Source of the DNA: CAXBPY01 sp003455275
Lineage (GTDB): Bacteria; Bacteroidota; Bacteroidia; Chitinophagales; UBA10324
Length of the DNA: 64,000 nt
Reading direction: 5' to 3'
Assembly (NCBI GenBank): GCA_963977675.1
Contig: CAXBPY010000001.1
Span: 55,477-119,476, forward strand
Part shown: in pieces, positions 1 through 9,552 of the stretch
How positions within the stretch are numbered: position 1 is the stretch's first letter
How the letters are laid out: every line of letters begins with the position of its first letter
The notes under the pieces: generated by a model
What the model was told of the DNA's origin: nothing
The model's database searches: none
Seen by the model: only the letters and a program-made list of their open reading frames with translations
Program-made: the position numbers and the translations under genes

Positions 1-1
1 T

Positions 2-3000
2 CTCACTATTGAAGGCACAGGACAAATTTTTATTAACTCTTCTACGGCAAAGGTGCTGTGTGTTGCAGGAGATCTCACTAATACTAATTCAAACACAGTC
101 GGAGGAGGAACAGCGCTCATTCGGTTTTATGGCAGTGCGGATCAGACCTGGAGCGGCGATGGCTCGACTGACGGGATTGGTAAGTGTCCCAATATGGGAA
201 TACAAAAGAGCGGCGGCACACTTTCTCTCAGTGGCTTTATTACAATGGGAGGAAGCACAACTCTTTCTATTGCTACCACCAACTCTGGAAGCATTGATGC
301 AGGAAATTCAACCGTTGTATTTACTTATGCCGACAACATCAGGGGCGATTGGGTTTTTAACAATGTGATGTTTTATGGAAGAGGCGGCTCATACACCATT
401 TATGCTCCCGCCGGAAAAATAGTGGTGCTGGGTTCGATCATACTCAGTGCTGCAGGTGTGGTGACAATTGACAGCGCGGAGATTGAACTGCTGGGCGATC
501 TTGATAACCAGAACGGAAACAGCAGCAGTGTGATCCACTCGCAACTCGTGCTCACCGGAGGTAACGAACAAGCCCTGTTGACTAATAATACCAATCTTGA
601 CAGACTGAAACTTAATAAGACCGATAACCGGCTGACGCTGCGCGCTGAATTAACTGTAAATAAGAATTTGGATTTAACAGCAGGAAATATTCAGAGCTAC
701 GACCATGGATTAATACTGATTGACAATGCAACTGCCGTGAATGCAAGCGACGCCTCATTTGTAGAAGGAGGAGTAATCAAGCAAGGGAATGATGCATTTA
801 CTTTTCCGCTCGGTGCTTATGGTGAATACCATCCGCTTGGAATCAGCGCACCGTCTTCTTCAAGTGATGAATTCATTGCGCAGTATTTTGATGAACCAAG
901 TGGAATTACAGATATTGTTTCGCCAATTACTTACACCGACCCATGCGAATACTGGAATCTTGAACACACCTCTGGCAGCGCAAGTGTGAATGTAACGCTT
1001 GCATGGGATAACCCCTGCTTTCATATTGCATCACTCAGCTACTTTGTGATTGCGCGTGACAGCAGTAGCAATTGGGTGAAAGCACTTGGAACATTTAGCA
1101 ACACAGGAAATACAACGACAGGAACCATTACAAGCAACACCGCGCGTAGCACATGGGGTGATTTGACACTTGCGAAAACCAATCCCCTTGTTGTAGCGAA
1201 TGCAGGAAGAGACACCGGCTTATGCACCAGCCACAGCGCAACTATTGGGGGTTCGCCCACCGCAAGTGGCGGAACAGGAAGCAAAACTTACGCATGGTCT
1301 CCATCAACAGGACTGAACAATACCACCGGAGCAAATCCTGTTTCAACCCCAACTCTCAATACAACTTATGTTGTTGAAGTGACTGATAACATTAATGAGA
1401 AAGGTTGGGATACTGTTGTGGTGAATGGGAATCCGGTGGCGGATGCTGGTTTTGATACAACACTTTGTAAAAACTTGGTGCTTAAACTTGGAGGTTCTCC
1501 TCCGGTAACTGAAGGAACAGGTCCGTTTACTTACTTATGGTCAAACAATATAGGCGATACAATGTATCGCTCCGGCAATCCACATGCCTTTGCAGATTCT
1601 TCGATTGAGTTGTTTCTAACTGTTGAAGATAAAATGGGCTGCACAAGTATTGACAGCATGCAGATTACTATACCAAACCCGATTGAGGTCAGTTGGATTT
1701 TAGATACTGTTTTATTTCTCGGTGAAGATTTACAATTTGATCCTTATGTTTCAGGCGGAGTCGGTCCTCTCTCATTTGCCTGGTCACCCAATTTGTGGTT
1801 AGATGATACTACCATTATTAATCCAACCTGCACCCCACTTTCTTCCACGCTTTATCATCTTACTGTTCAGGATTCAATTGGATGCTCAAGTGGCATTTAC
1901 AAAAGAATTGATTTCAGGGTAATTGATCTTTTGAATCTTGCAACATATTCAGCATTCGCAGCGGAGAGTATTGTCCTTGGTGATACTACTGTATCAGAGG
2001 GCGATTTAGGAGCTCCATTTATTGATACACTTCACCTGAACCATATTTATGGTGAGCTGCAAACTGACACAACACTTATTAAATCTCTGAAGGGTGAACT
2101 TGACTATATCATCTCCGATATTGATGCAATGAGTGCTACCACCATTTCAGGAAACCTCAGTAATGATACCTTAACTTCCGGTGTTTACAGAATATCTACT
2201 TCTGCTTTTCTGGATGGTGTTTTGTATCTCGCAGGCAATGATTCATCTTATTTTATCTTTGACATTGACAGTGATTTTGTAATTGCCGATACCGGAAAAA
2301 TAATTCACCCTGATGTTGATCCGCACAAAGTATTTTTCTCTGTCAATGGCGAAATTAATTTTGGTGATAGTCTTGAATTGAATTGCACCTTTCTATGTAA
2401 AAAGAAAATGAATGTTGGTGGTTTTGTTGGACATGCTGCATTAATAAGCGGGAAGGAAATTAGCGTTGAATCATTTGGTAATAAAATAGAACCTGAGTTT
2501 TATACCTGCTGGTTCGATCAAAATGCAATAGCTGATGGAAAAGTAACGCCGCTATATCCCGTATTACCATACAATCCTCCTATGCATGGAAATTTTCCTT
2601 TAACAAATTACATAGAGGTTTTTTCTGATGATTTTGATGAAACCGATTTTTCAGATGATGTAACTTTAAATTATGGGGATATTAGCAAAATATGGTATGA
2701 TTGGGGAAGACAGGGTAATGATACCTTTCCAGTTTGGGCAAATATTCCTATAGTCAATAATTACTATACTCAAAATGAAATAAACTTAACAGACAACCAC
2801 AATTTAATACTACCATTAACTAAGCTTTCGTTTCCTTATTGGACGGATCCTGATATTCATATGTTAAGAAAATATTCTCTCAGTATCATAACAACTACTT
2901 CGAAATTTTATCATGGCTATTTTGAAATAAGAGCAAAACTTCCAAATGACTATGGTGATTGGCCTGCATTCTGGCTAATTGATGGCTCATGCCTATCTAA

Positions 3001-4291
3001 TGGCGATCATGATGATTATCGAGAGATAGATTTTTTCGACGCATACAGTGAACCTGAAAATGAACTTCCTCAAGGTATAATTATGAATGCTTGTGCGGAT
3101 TCTTATCATGCCTGGATTTCCTGTGTTCAACATGATGGAGGCGGCCTAGGATACTATAACTTTAATCTTTCAGATGAGTATCATATTTATGGCTGTAGTT
3201 GGACCCAAGATAATATTTCATTCTATATCGATAATGTTTTAATTGCATCAAACCCAAACTCATTAGTAAACGACCAAAGAATGTATCTTGTTTTGAATAA
3301 TGCAATAGAACCTTGGCTTGGCGAAAATCTTGATGTTTATGGAACGGGTGAATCAAGCCCAAAAAGAGATTTCAAAGTTGATTATGTGAAAGTATATCAG
3401 AAAGTGGACGATATGTTTAATATTTACGGTGTAGAGGATTGTAATGGTAAAAAATTGGAAACGCTGGATTTTCCAGTTGAAACTGGAATTCCTTCTTCAT
3501 GGAGATACAGAATGGATTGCGGGAATGATTTTAGATCGCTTGGTTATACCTATCAATGGATCTCATCAGATCCTTCAAATCTTCATATTTATGGTAGTGC
3601 AAATTTACCATCTGTATATTTTTATGGAACTGCAATTGGAACATATACATTGACATTGCATGTTTCACCACCGTCATCCGGAATTTTTAATTTTTACTAT
3701 GAAAGAACAATAGATATTAATATTGTTTCAGTACCTGATTTAACCACGCATATCCATCACAATCAAATTGGAAACTCTTGCTCATTTAATTTCTACTATG
3801 ATGCGGTGCCTGATGCAACAAAAATTATGGTCAGCGAAGATGGTGGAATAACATTTTACGAGTCATCTTCTACTGAAATAGGAGATTTTCCTGTGGCAGA
3901 ATTGGGGACTGATTTCGATTTCGTGGTTCGTGCGTATTATTATAGCTGTCTTTTTTATGAAGCAACTTCTTCTATTACCCTTTACCCGCCTGAAGGATGC
4001 TATGATCGAAGGGAGAATAACGAGTTAGCTGTTAATTCCAAGAGTGATTCTCTATTGGTTTTCCCCTCCCCGTCAAATGGCAATTTATTTATTTTAAATA
4101 AATCAAATAAAAATTTAAAAATATTTTTTTATACATTAAGTAAAAAAGAAATTTTACAAATTAGACTTAGACCAAATGAAATTCAAAAAATAAATAATAT
4201 TCCGTTCGGTGTTTTAATTTTGGAAGCAATTAATGAAGAAAATAGTTTTATTTTTGACAGAAAATTAGTCCCAGTAATTGAAGTAGATTAA
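2..4291 (+). CDS. Large secreted multidomain protein with GH16-like domain, probable T9SS cargo (5' end outside window)
   Basis: The frame is open from the first base of the window, so the N-terminus and signal peptide are missing; about 1429 codons are visible. The first ~300 residues resemble a beta-solenoid/autotransporter-like surface region. PKD/Ig-like repeats follow (nt ~1180-1900, with the AWSPSTGLN and TTYVVEVTD phrases usual in Bacteroidota adhesins). A GH16 (laminarinase-like) jelly roll spans nt ~2580-3410: YFEIRAKLP, WPAFWLIDG, YHIYGCSWT, DYVKVYQ. The GH16 catalytic motif is ExDxxE; here it reads EIDFFD at nt 3023-3040, so the acid/base Glu is Asp. The last ~80 residues look like a degenerate type A sorting domain (VFPSPSNGNLFI) and are very AT-rich. 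Family placement is firm for GH16; activity is uncertain. A gap of only 16 bp to the next gene suggests co-transcription. Confidence 0.85.
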   Translation, partial: LTIEGTGQIFINSSTAKVLCVAGDLTNTNSNTVGGGTALIRFYGSADQTWSGDGSTDGIGKCPNMGIQKSGGTLSLSGFITMGGSTTLSIATTNSGSIDAGNSTVVFTYADNIRGDWVFNNVMFYGRGGSYTIYAPAGKIVVLGSIILSAAGVVTIDSAEIELLGDLDNQNGNSSSVIHSQLVLTGGNEQALLTNNTNLDRLKLNKTDNRLTLRAELTVNKNLDLTAGNIQSYDHGLILIDNATAVNASDASFVEGGVIKQGNDAFTFPLGAYGEYHPLGISAPSSSSDEFIAQYFDEPSGITDIVSPITYTDPCEYWNLEHTSGSASVNVTLAWDNPCFHIASLSYFVIARDSSSNWVKALGTFSNTGNTTTGTITSNTARSTWGDLTLAKTNPLVVANAGRDTGLCTSHSATIGGSPTASGGTGSKTYAWSPSTGLNNTTGANPVSTPTLNTTYVVEVTDNINEKGWDTVVVNGNPVADAGFDTTLCKNLVLKLGGSPPVTEGTGPFTYLWSNNIGDTMYRSGNPHAFADSSIELFLTVEDKMGCTSIDSMQITIPNPIEVSWILDTVLFLGEDLQFDPYVSGGVGPLSFAWSPNLWLDDTTIINPTCTPLSSTLYHLTVQDSIGCSSGIYKRIDFRVIDLLNLATYSAFAAESIVLGDTTVSEGDLGAPFIDTLHLNHIYGELQTDTTLIKSLKGELDYIISDIDAMSATTISGNLSNDTLTSGVYRISTSAFLDGVLYLAGNDSSYFIFDIDSDFVIADTGKIIHPDVDPHKVFFSVNGEINFGDSLELNCTFLCKKKMNVGGFVGHAALISGKEISVESFGNKIEPEFYTCWFDQNAIADGKVTPLYPVLPYNPPMHGNFPLTNYIEVFSDDFDETDFSDDVTLNYGDISKIWYDWGRQGNDTFPVWANIPIVNNYYTQNEINLTDNHNLILPLTKLSFPYWTDPDIHMLRKYSLSIITTTSKFYHGYFEIRAKLPNDYGDWPAFWLIDGSCLSNGDHDDYREIDFFDAYSEPENELPQGIIMNACADSYHAWISCVQHDGGGLGYYNFNLSDEYHIYGCSWTQDNISFYIDNVLIASNPNSLVNDQRMYLVLNNAIEPWLGENLDVYGTGESSPKRDFKVDYVKVYQKVDDMFNIYGVEDCNGKKLETLDFPVETGIPSSWRYRMDCGNDFRSLGYTYQWISSDPSNLHIYGSANLPSVYFYGTAIGTYTLTLHVSPPSSGIFNFYYERTIDINIVSVPDLTTHIHHNQIGNSCSFNFYYDAVPDATKIMVSEDGGITFYESSSTEIGDFPVAELGTDFDFVVRAYYYSCLFYEATSSITLYPPEGCYDRRENNELAVNSKSDSLLVFPSPSNGNLFILNKSNKNLKIFFYTLSKKEILQIRLRPNEIQKINNIPFGVLILEAINEENSFIFDRKLVPVIEVD

Positions 4292-4307
4292 ATAGATTAA
4301 AATTAGA

Positions 4308-5888
4308 ATGAAAACAAAATTCTGTTTAGTAATTTTTATTTGTTTAGGAATTTTCGAAACCGCTTATCCTCAGGCGGGAGTTTTGGATTCTACTTTTGGA
4401 ACCAATGGCATCGGTGCGTTTCCATTCCCTCTCGGCGCCGGGTATTCGGTATTAGTTCAAAATGATGGAAATATTCTTGTTGGTGGCAACACCGCAAATA
4501 ATTCATGTGCAATAGCTAGGTTCAAACCAAACGGAACTCTGGATAGCTCATTCGGAACAAATGGAAAGGTTACTTATTATATTGATGGTCACTGCCAAAA
4601 TGCTGCAATGGCTCTGCAACAGGATGGCAAAATAGTCTTTTCATCGACAAGCACTTTAGGGTTTGCTTTGCTAAGATTTAATTCGAATGGAACAATTGAT
4701 AATTCATTTAATGGAAGTGGTTTAGTAATTTCGAACTTCAACACTGAAGGTTATTCAGATGTATCGTTACCTGTCGTTATTCAAGATGATGGAAAAATTA
4801 TTCAAGGAGGAAATGCTCACGATAATTCAGGGGTTGACCATTTCGGTCTAATTAGATTAAATCCTAATGGTTCAATTGACAATTCTTTTGGAATTTCAGG
4901 TAGAGTTATGACATTAATTGGAAATCCCCTTCCTGCTTTATGGTCACTTGCCGTCCAATCTGATGGAAAAATTTTAGCTGGTGGATATTCCGAAAGCCAA
5001 ATGGCGGCACCTTCCTGTTTTGCGCTTGCTCGGTATAATATCAATGGCTCGTTAGATGCGGCTAATTTTAGCCTGGACGGAAAGGTAACTGAATATTTTG
5101 GCTTGGGTGGTGCGAGTGGAGCATCTTTGGATTACGATATTGCGAATGCCATGAGCTTTGGACATGACGGAAGAATACTAATGTCTGGTGGATCATTGCT
5201 GGCAGGAGATACAAATAGTCCAATTCCAATAATGAAATTTAATATAGATGGGTCTTTGGATAATACATTTGGCATTAATGGCAAGATAAGATATTTTGCA
5301 GAACCAGCTAGTTTCGAAATCAATTCGATCGCGGTTCAAATAGATGGAAAAATATTATTATGTGGTATTGCATCATATGATTTAAGTGGAAATTTAAATG
5401 ATTATTGTGTGGCGAGGTTTGAATCGAATGGCGAGATAGACAGCAGTTTTGGAACAAACGGAATTGCATACTCAACTTTAGACAGTGCCATGGATATGGG
5501 GTATTCTATCGCTATACAAGCGGATAACAAAATACTTATTACAGGTTATTCATTTACTCACGGGATGTTTGTAGCTAGGTATTTACCGGGAATAGTAAAT
5601 GGTCTTAATGATGTGTCCTCTGAGGCGATACAACCAATACTAACTTACCCCAACCCTATTCATGATAAAGCAATAATTGAATACACACTTGAGCAAAACG
5701 AGAAACTAAGCATTCTGCTTACAGATATACATGGCAAAACAGTGCAAGCATTTATTACCAATGAAACCCGCCTAGCAGGCATACATGAGGAGGAGTTACA
5801 CTTAACTGAATCACTTGCAGCAGGCACCTATATTATCAGCATCAGCAACGGCAAAAACTCGCAGGGGGTTAAGGTGGTGAAATACTAA
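4308..5888 (+). CDS. Delta-60 repeat secreted protein with T9SS type A sorting domain
   Basis: 526 residues, starting at an ATG and opening with a signal peptide (hydrophobic core residues ~4-17, cleavage near YPQA). The body consists of about eight delta-60 repeats, recognisable by LDSTFGTNG, DGKILxGG and ARFxxNGxxD phrases spaced every 50-60 residues; these are predicted to form a beta-propeller. The C-terminal ~80 residues (TYPNPIHDKAIIEY ... GTYIISISNGKNSQGVKVVKY) match a type A sorting domain, so the protein should cross the outer membrane by T9SS and be cleaved or anchored there. Its ligand or enzymatic role cannot be told from sequence; delta-60 proteins are generally uncharacterised. 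Confidence 0.9.
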   Translation: MKTKFCLVIFICLGIFETAYPQAGVLDSTFGTNGIGAFPFPLGAGYSVLVQNDGNILVGGNTANNSCAIARFKPNGTLDSSFGTNGKVTYYIDGHCQNAAMALQQDGKIVFSSTSTLGFALLRFNSNGTIDNSFNGSGLVISNFNTEGYSDVSLPVVIQDDGKIIQGGNAHDNSGVDHFGLIRLNPNGSIDNSFGISGRVMTLIGNPLPALWSLAVQSDGKILAGGYSESQMAAPSCFALARYNINGSLDAANFSLDGKVTEYFGLGGASGASLDYDIANAMSFGHDGRILMSGGSLLAGDTNSPIPIMKFNIDGSLDNTFGINGKIRYFAEPASFEINSIAVQIDGKILLCGIASYDLSGNLNDYCVARFESNGEIDSSFGTNGIAYSTLDSAMDMGYSIAIQADNKILITGYSFTHGMFVARYLPGIVNGLNDVSSEAIQPILTYPNPIHDKAIIEYTLEQNEKLSILLTDIHGKTVQAFITNETRLAGIHEEELHLTESLAAGTYIISISNGKNSQGVKVVKY

Positions 5889-6133
5889 TATACTGATTTG
5901 GTAATTGGAATATTAAGAATAAATGAAAAGCGCGAGGTTATCTTCACTTCTAATTGCCATGCCGGGAATAACCATGCTGAGAGAAAAAACCGCTTCCGGA
6001 TTTTGTGATATGGTTTTTACAAACCAAAATGAATTATACTGTTTGCTAAATATTAAAATTAATTTTTAGAGGGTAAGAAAGTCTGTCAACAATTCTTTCT
6101 TAACAAAAAATTATTTAGAAGTAATTATTTAGT

Positions 6134-8773
6134 TTGGATGCCAAAAGAAATTTCGGATTGAGAAAATTTTTTTTCACCATTATATTAGTAATAGCTCCAC
6201 TATTAATTTTTGCCCAGGGCGAAGCGAATATCTGGCATTTCGGATATGGCGCCGGAATAGATTTTAATTCAGGTGTTGCAGTTGCTATTCCGGGATATAT
6301 AAATACTTATGAAGGTTGCGCCAGCATTTGCTCCAGTTCAGGCAGCTTGCTCTTTTGCACAGATGGAGTAACAGTTTATGACACCAACGGGGGCATCATA
6401 GCTACCGGTTTAATGGGAAATAGTTCGGCTACACAATCCGCCATAATTGTTCCTGATCCAGGAAATGCAAGTAAGTATTACATATTTACTGTTCCCGCAG
6501 TTGGTATAGGCGGTCTTCATTACTCAGTTGTAGATATGACTCTGAATGGCGGGCTCGGTGGCTTGGTTCAAACCAACATTGCGCTTGTAACACCGGTTTG
6601 CGAAAAAGTTACTGCTGTATATGCTGCTAACGGAATTGACATCTGGATTATTACTCATGTTTTTCAATCGAATCAATTCTATGCTTATAAACTTACACCT
6701 CTTGGTGTCAGTGCTGCAATCATTAGCCCTATTGGCAGCAATTTCGGAATTGGATCTTCAGCACTAGGATATATGAAGGCCTCACCTGATGGTACAAAAC
6801 TGGCCGTAGTTGGTTACGGAAGTGGAATTTCTAACTTGTTTGAAGTTTATGATTTTGATAATGCAAGTGGTTTGATAACTAACATGATTTCGGTTCCGGT
6901 TCCTACTACAGATTTATATGGAACAACTTTTTCACCTGATAATACAAAGCTTTATGTTTCATCATTCAACACACCTGCACATATATTTCAATATGATCTC
7001 ACGCTACCCAATTGGTGGAATTCATTTACCGTAGTTTTTGGCGGAGGGAATTATAACACTGGTGCGCTTCAGCTTGCCCCTGACGGAAAAATTTATGTTG
7101 CTGAAAATAATTCAGATTCTCTGAGCACGATTGAGTTTCCAAATTACGCCGGCGCTGCTTGCGGATTTATGCTTCACTCATTCGGACTAATTAATCATTC
7201 AGCCATTGGGCTTCCAACTTTTTTCGAACAACTCTCCATCCCGGTAACCTGTAATGTAAATCTTGGTGCGGATCAATTAGTGTGTGGAAACGATACAGTA
7301 ATACTCGATGCAGGCGCCGGAGGAATTGGATTTTTTTGGAGTACAGGTGACACTTCCCAAACTATACAGGTTTTTTCTTCGGGTGAATATTGGGTGAAAA
7401 AATTCTTTGATTCTTCTTGTTCTGATATCGATACGATTGAAGTTCATTTTATTCCAAACCCTGTTTTGAATTTAGGTAATGACACTCTTCTGTGTCCTTC
7501 AACAATTTTTTTGCTTGATGCCGGCTCCGGATTTAATTACCAGTGGAACACGGGGAGCACCAGTCAAAGTTTTCATGTCAATACAACAGGAACTTATGCT
7601 GTAACAATTACTGATGGAGCAGGTTGCACTGCTTCTGATTCGATTTCACTTTCATTTAATGGAAATAGTGTTTCGCTTGGAAATGATACTACCATATGTA
7701 TTGGCAATTCTGTAGTCATAAATGCCGGCCCGGGATACAGCAGTTACTTGTGGAGTAATGGAAGCACAGACTCTACCATAACTGTTAACACGCAGGGAAT
7801 TTATACTGTCACTGTTACTTCACCCGGCGGATGTTCTTCCGCCGATTCAAAAGTTATAAGCATCTCTGACCCCGTCATTCATTTAGGAAACGATACGCTC
7901 GTATGCGGCCCACTTAATTATCAATTGAATGCCGGCAGCGGATTCACATCTTACACCTGGCAGAATAACTCACACCTTCAAACATTTACTGTAACTTCAG
8001 TTGGAGAATATTTTGTTTCAGCTGTAAATTCATACGGTTGCCCGGCTTCTGATACAATTCAGATTCAAAACTCAAATCCAATTGTCAATATCGGAAGCGA
8101 TACTATTATTTGTTCCGGAAACTCTGGCGAAATCATAGCAGGCGGAACCGGTTTTATCTCCTACTTGTGGAATACGGGAGAAACTACTACTTCAATTACT
8201 GTAAATGAAAATGGAAATTATTCAGTCACGGTTACAGATAATGCCGGATGTAAGGATTCCGAATCGAAAATTGTTTCAATAGATACGCCTTCTGTTTATA
8301 TAGGAACTGATACCAGTTCCTGCAATGGATCAGGAATAATTTTTTCTGCCGGAAATTCATTCGAAAATTATTTGTGGAACAATGGCAGCAATGAAGAAAG
8401 TGTAATGAGCAATGGTGAAGGAATTTATTCTGTAACTGTAACCGACATAAACGGATGCACCGCTGCAGATGATGCAAGAGTAAATTATGCTGAATGCATG
8501 GATATTGATCTTCCAACAGCTTTCAGCCCAAACAATGATGGAGTCAATGATTTCTTCCACTTGTTAAACCCTTCTGATTTCAAAAGCGGAGAGATAAAAG
8601 TATTTAACCGCTGGGGCGAACTTTGCTGGGAAACGAATGACCTGAACAACCGCTGGGATGGAAAATTTAGAGGAACCGACTGCGATATAGATGTTTATGT
8701 TTATTACATGAGTGCCACCAATTATCCGGATCACACTTTTAGTAAGAAGGGAAATGTTACGCTTTTAAGGTGA
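6134..8773 (+). CDS. T9SS type B cargo: propeller-like N-terminus plus repeated PKD/Ig-like domains
   Basis: No ATG start is available: a stop lies at 6122-6124 and the candidate starts are TTG at 6134 or TTG at 6158, the latter just ahead of the hydrophobic signal peptide (FFFTIILVIAPLLIFAQG). From the 6134 start the protein has 879 residues. Residues ~30-370 resemble the WHFG.AGIDFNSG family, a WD40/lactonase-like propeller seen in Bacteroidota. About six or seven ~75-residue repeats follow, each starting NLG.D..C and containing the Y.W..G.....I.V...G.Y.V.V. pattern. The last ~85 residues (PTAFSPNNDGVNDFF ... VFNRWGELCWE ... KKGNVTLLR) are a classical gliding-motility-associated type B sorting domain. 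It is probably a surface adhesin. The 245-bp gap upstream holds no convincing gene. Confidence 0.88.
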   Translation: MDAKRNFGLRKFFFTIILVIAPLLIFAQGEANIWHFGYGAGIDFNSGVAVAIPGYINTYEGCASICSSSGSLLFCTDGVTVYDTNGGIIATGLMGNSSATQSAIIVPDPGNASKYYIFTVPAVGIGGLHYSVVDMTLNGGLGGLVQTNIALVTPVCEKVTAVYAANGIDIWIITHVFQSNQFYAYKLTPLGVSAAIISPIGSNFGIGSSALGYMKASPDGTKLAVVGYGSGISNLFEVYDFDNASGLITNMISVPVPTTDLYGTTFSPDNTKLYVSSFNTPAHIFQYDLTLPNWWNSFTVVFGGGNYNTGALQLAPDGKIYVAENNSDSLSTIEFPNYAGAACGFMLHSFGLINHSAIGLPTFFEQLSIPVTCNVNLGADQLVCGNDTVILDAGAGGIGFFWSTGDTSQTIQVFSSGEYWVKKFFDSSCSDIDTIEVHFIPNPVLNLGNDTLLCPSTIFLLDAGSGFNYQWNTGSTSQSFHVNTTGTYAVTITDGAGCTASDSISLSFNGNSVSLGNDTTICIGNSVVINAGPGYSSYLWSNGSTDSTITVNTQGIYTVTVTSPGGCSSADSKVISISDPVIHLGNDTLVCGPLNYQLNAGSGFTSYTWQNNSHLQTFTVTSVGEYFVSAVNSYGCPASDTIQIQNSNPIVNIGSDTIICSGNSGEIIAGGTGFISYLWNTGETTTSITVNENGNYSVTVTDNAGCKDSESKIVSIDTPSVYIGTDTSSCNGSGIIFSAGNSFENYLWNNGSNEESVMSNGEGIYSVTVTDINGCTAADDARVNYAECMDIDLPTAFSPNNDGVNDFFHLLNPSDFKSGEIKVFNRWGELCWETNDLNNRWDGKFRGTDCDIDVYVYYMSATNYPDHTFSKKGNVTLLR

Positions 8774-8814
8774 GCGATATTTTTTTTCAGCTCTACTTAG
8801 CTAATTATTTTTTC

Positions 8815-8831
8815 TTTCATCTTTGAATCAC
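8815..8831 (+). promoter_or_regulatory. Candidate promoter -7 region, shared with 9522-9538
   Basis: TTTCATCTTTGAATCAC contains CATCTTTG, one mismatch from the Bacteroidota -7 consensus TAnnTTTG. It lies about 22 bp ahead of the TTG start at 8847. A near-identical 17-mer occurs at the same distance from the next gene's start, which supports function. No clear -33 element is visible. Confidence 0.4.
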
Positions 8832-8846
8832 CCAATACTTTAGTCA

Positions 8847-9488
8847 TTGAAAATATTTATTCCGCTAGTTATTCTGTTGATTACAACTTCTTCGTTGAGC
8901 GCTCAACTTTCCAAGCACCAAAAAAAAGTTGCAGGTTATGAACTGATAAATTCACTATACAATGAAATTGTTGGAAACACCGGAGATACTCAATTTTATA
9001 AAAGTTATTTTCTTATTAATAAATCTATCGAGGTTGATTCGCTTTACATTTATTCCAATGGCATTCGAGCAGAAGCTTTGAAATATATTTCTGAAACTGA
9101 AGTAACCGGAATGATGCAAAGACTGATGATACCGGGAAAGAATTGGAATTATTGTAAAATCAAATTTTCTAAACGGATGTCATTAAACAAGAATGACAAA
9201 TGGGGCGAGCGGTCTGAAAAATCCCAAAGCAGAATATCACGACGATTGGCGCGCATTAACAACCAAAAACATCCCGGTAAATATTCTTATGAAGAGCGAA
9301 GGATGATGGCGAAATACTATTGCCCAATACTTTCATATTCCAATTTTGCATTCAATTCGTCCGGCGAATATGCCTTGTTCTATTACCAGGGAAGAGGATT
9401 ATCTAATTGCTATTACTTCTGCCATTTTTCAGGTAATCGCTTCGATAAAATATTATTCAGCGTTTGTAAGAATGATAATTTGCTTTAG
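8847..9488 (+). CDS. Secreted protein of unknown function
   Basis: 213 residues. The start is TTG at 8847, chosen because it directly precedes a typical signal peptide (MKIFIPLVILLITTSSLSAQ, cleaved after SAQ) and no in-frame ATG is nearby. I do not recognise the family. The mature part is basic in the middle (ERSEKSQSRISRRLARINNQ) and Cys/Tyr-rich at the end (SNCYYFCHFSG). There is no sorting domain, so a periplasmic location is more likely than the cell surface. It has its own candidate promoter and precedes the VPS10/BNR gene with a similar promoter, so the two may be co-regulated. Confidence 0.7.
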   Translation: MKIFIPLVILLITTSSLSAQLSKHQKKVAGYELINSLYNEIVGNTGDTQFYKSYFLINKSIEVDSLYIYSNGIRAEALKYISETEVTGMMQRLMIPGKNWNYCKIKFSKRMSLNKNDKWGERSEKSQSRISRRLARINNQKHPGKYSYEERRMMAKYYCPILSYSNFAFNSSGEYALFYYQGRGLSNCYYFCHFSGNRFDKILFSVCKNDNLL

Positions 9489-9521
9489 AATTAATTTCAA
9501 GAAAAAAATCTTAAGCAATTA

Positions 9522-9538
9522 TTTCATCTTTGAGTCAC
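9522..9538 (+). promoter_or_regulatory. Candidate promoter -7 region for the VPS10/BNR gene
   Basis: TTTCATCTTTGAGTCAC matches 8815-8831 at 16 of 17 positions and sits 14 bp upstream of the ATG at 9553, at almost the same distance from the start as the other copy. The CATCTTTG core resembles TAnnTTTG. This placement also argues for the ATG at 9553 rather than an earlier in-frame start at 9346. Confidence 0.4.
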
Positions 9539-9552
9539 ACATAAAATTCCCA

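Noticed and set aside
5923..6069. A 48-residue frame starting ATG in the gap before the type B cargo gene (MKSARLSSLLIAMPG...)
   Set aside because: No ribosome-binding site, no homology-like features, and short frames of this size are expected by chance. The gap otherwise shows only AT-rich sequence.
7240..8490. Regular ~230-bp repeats that might suggest a CRISPR or satellite array
   Set aside because: They are in-frame PKD/Ig-like protein repeats with diverged sequence and no identical short direct repeats.
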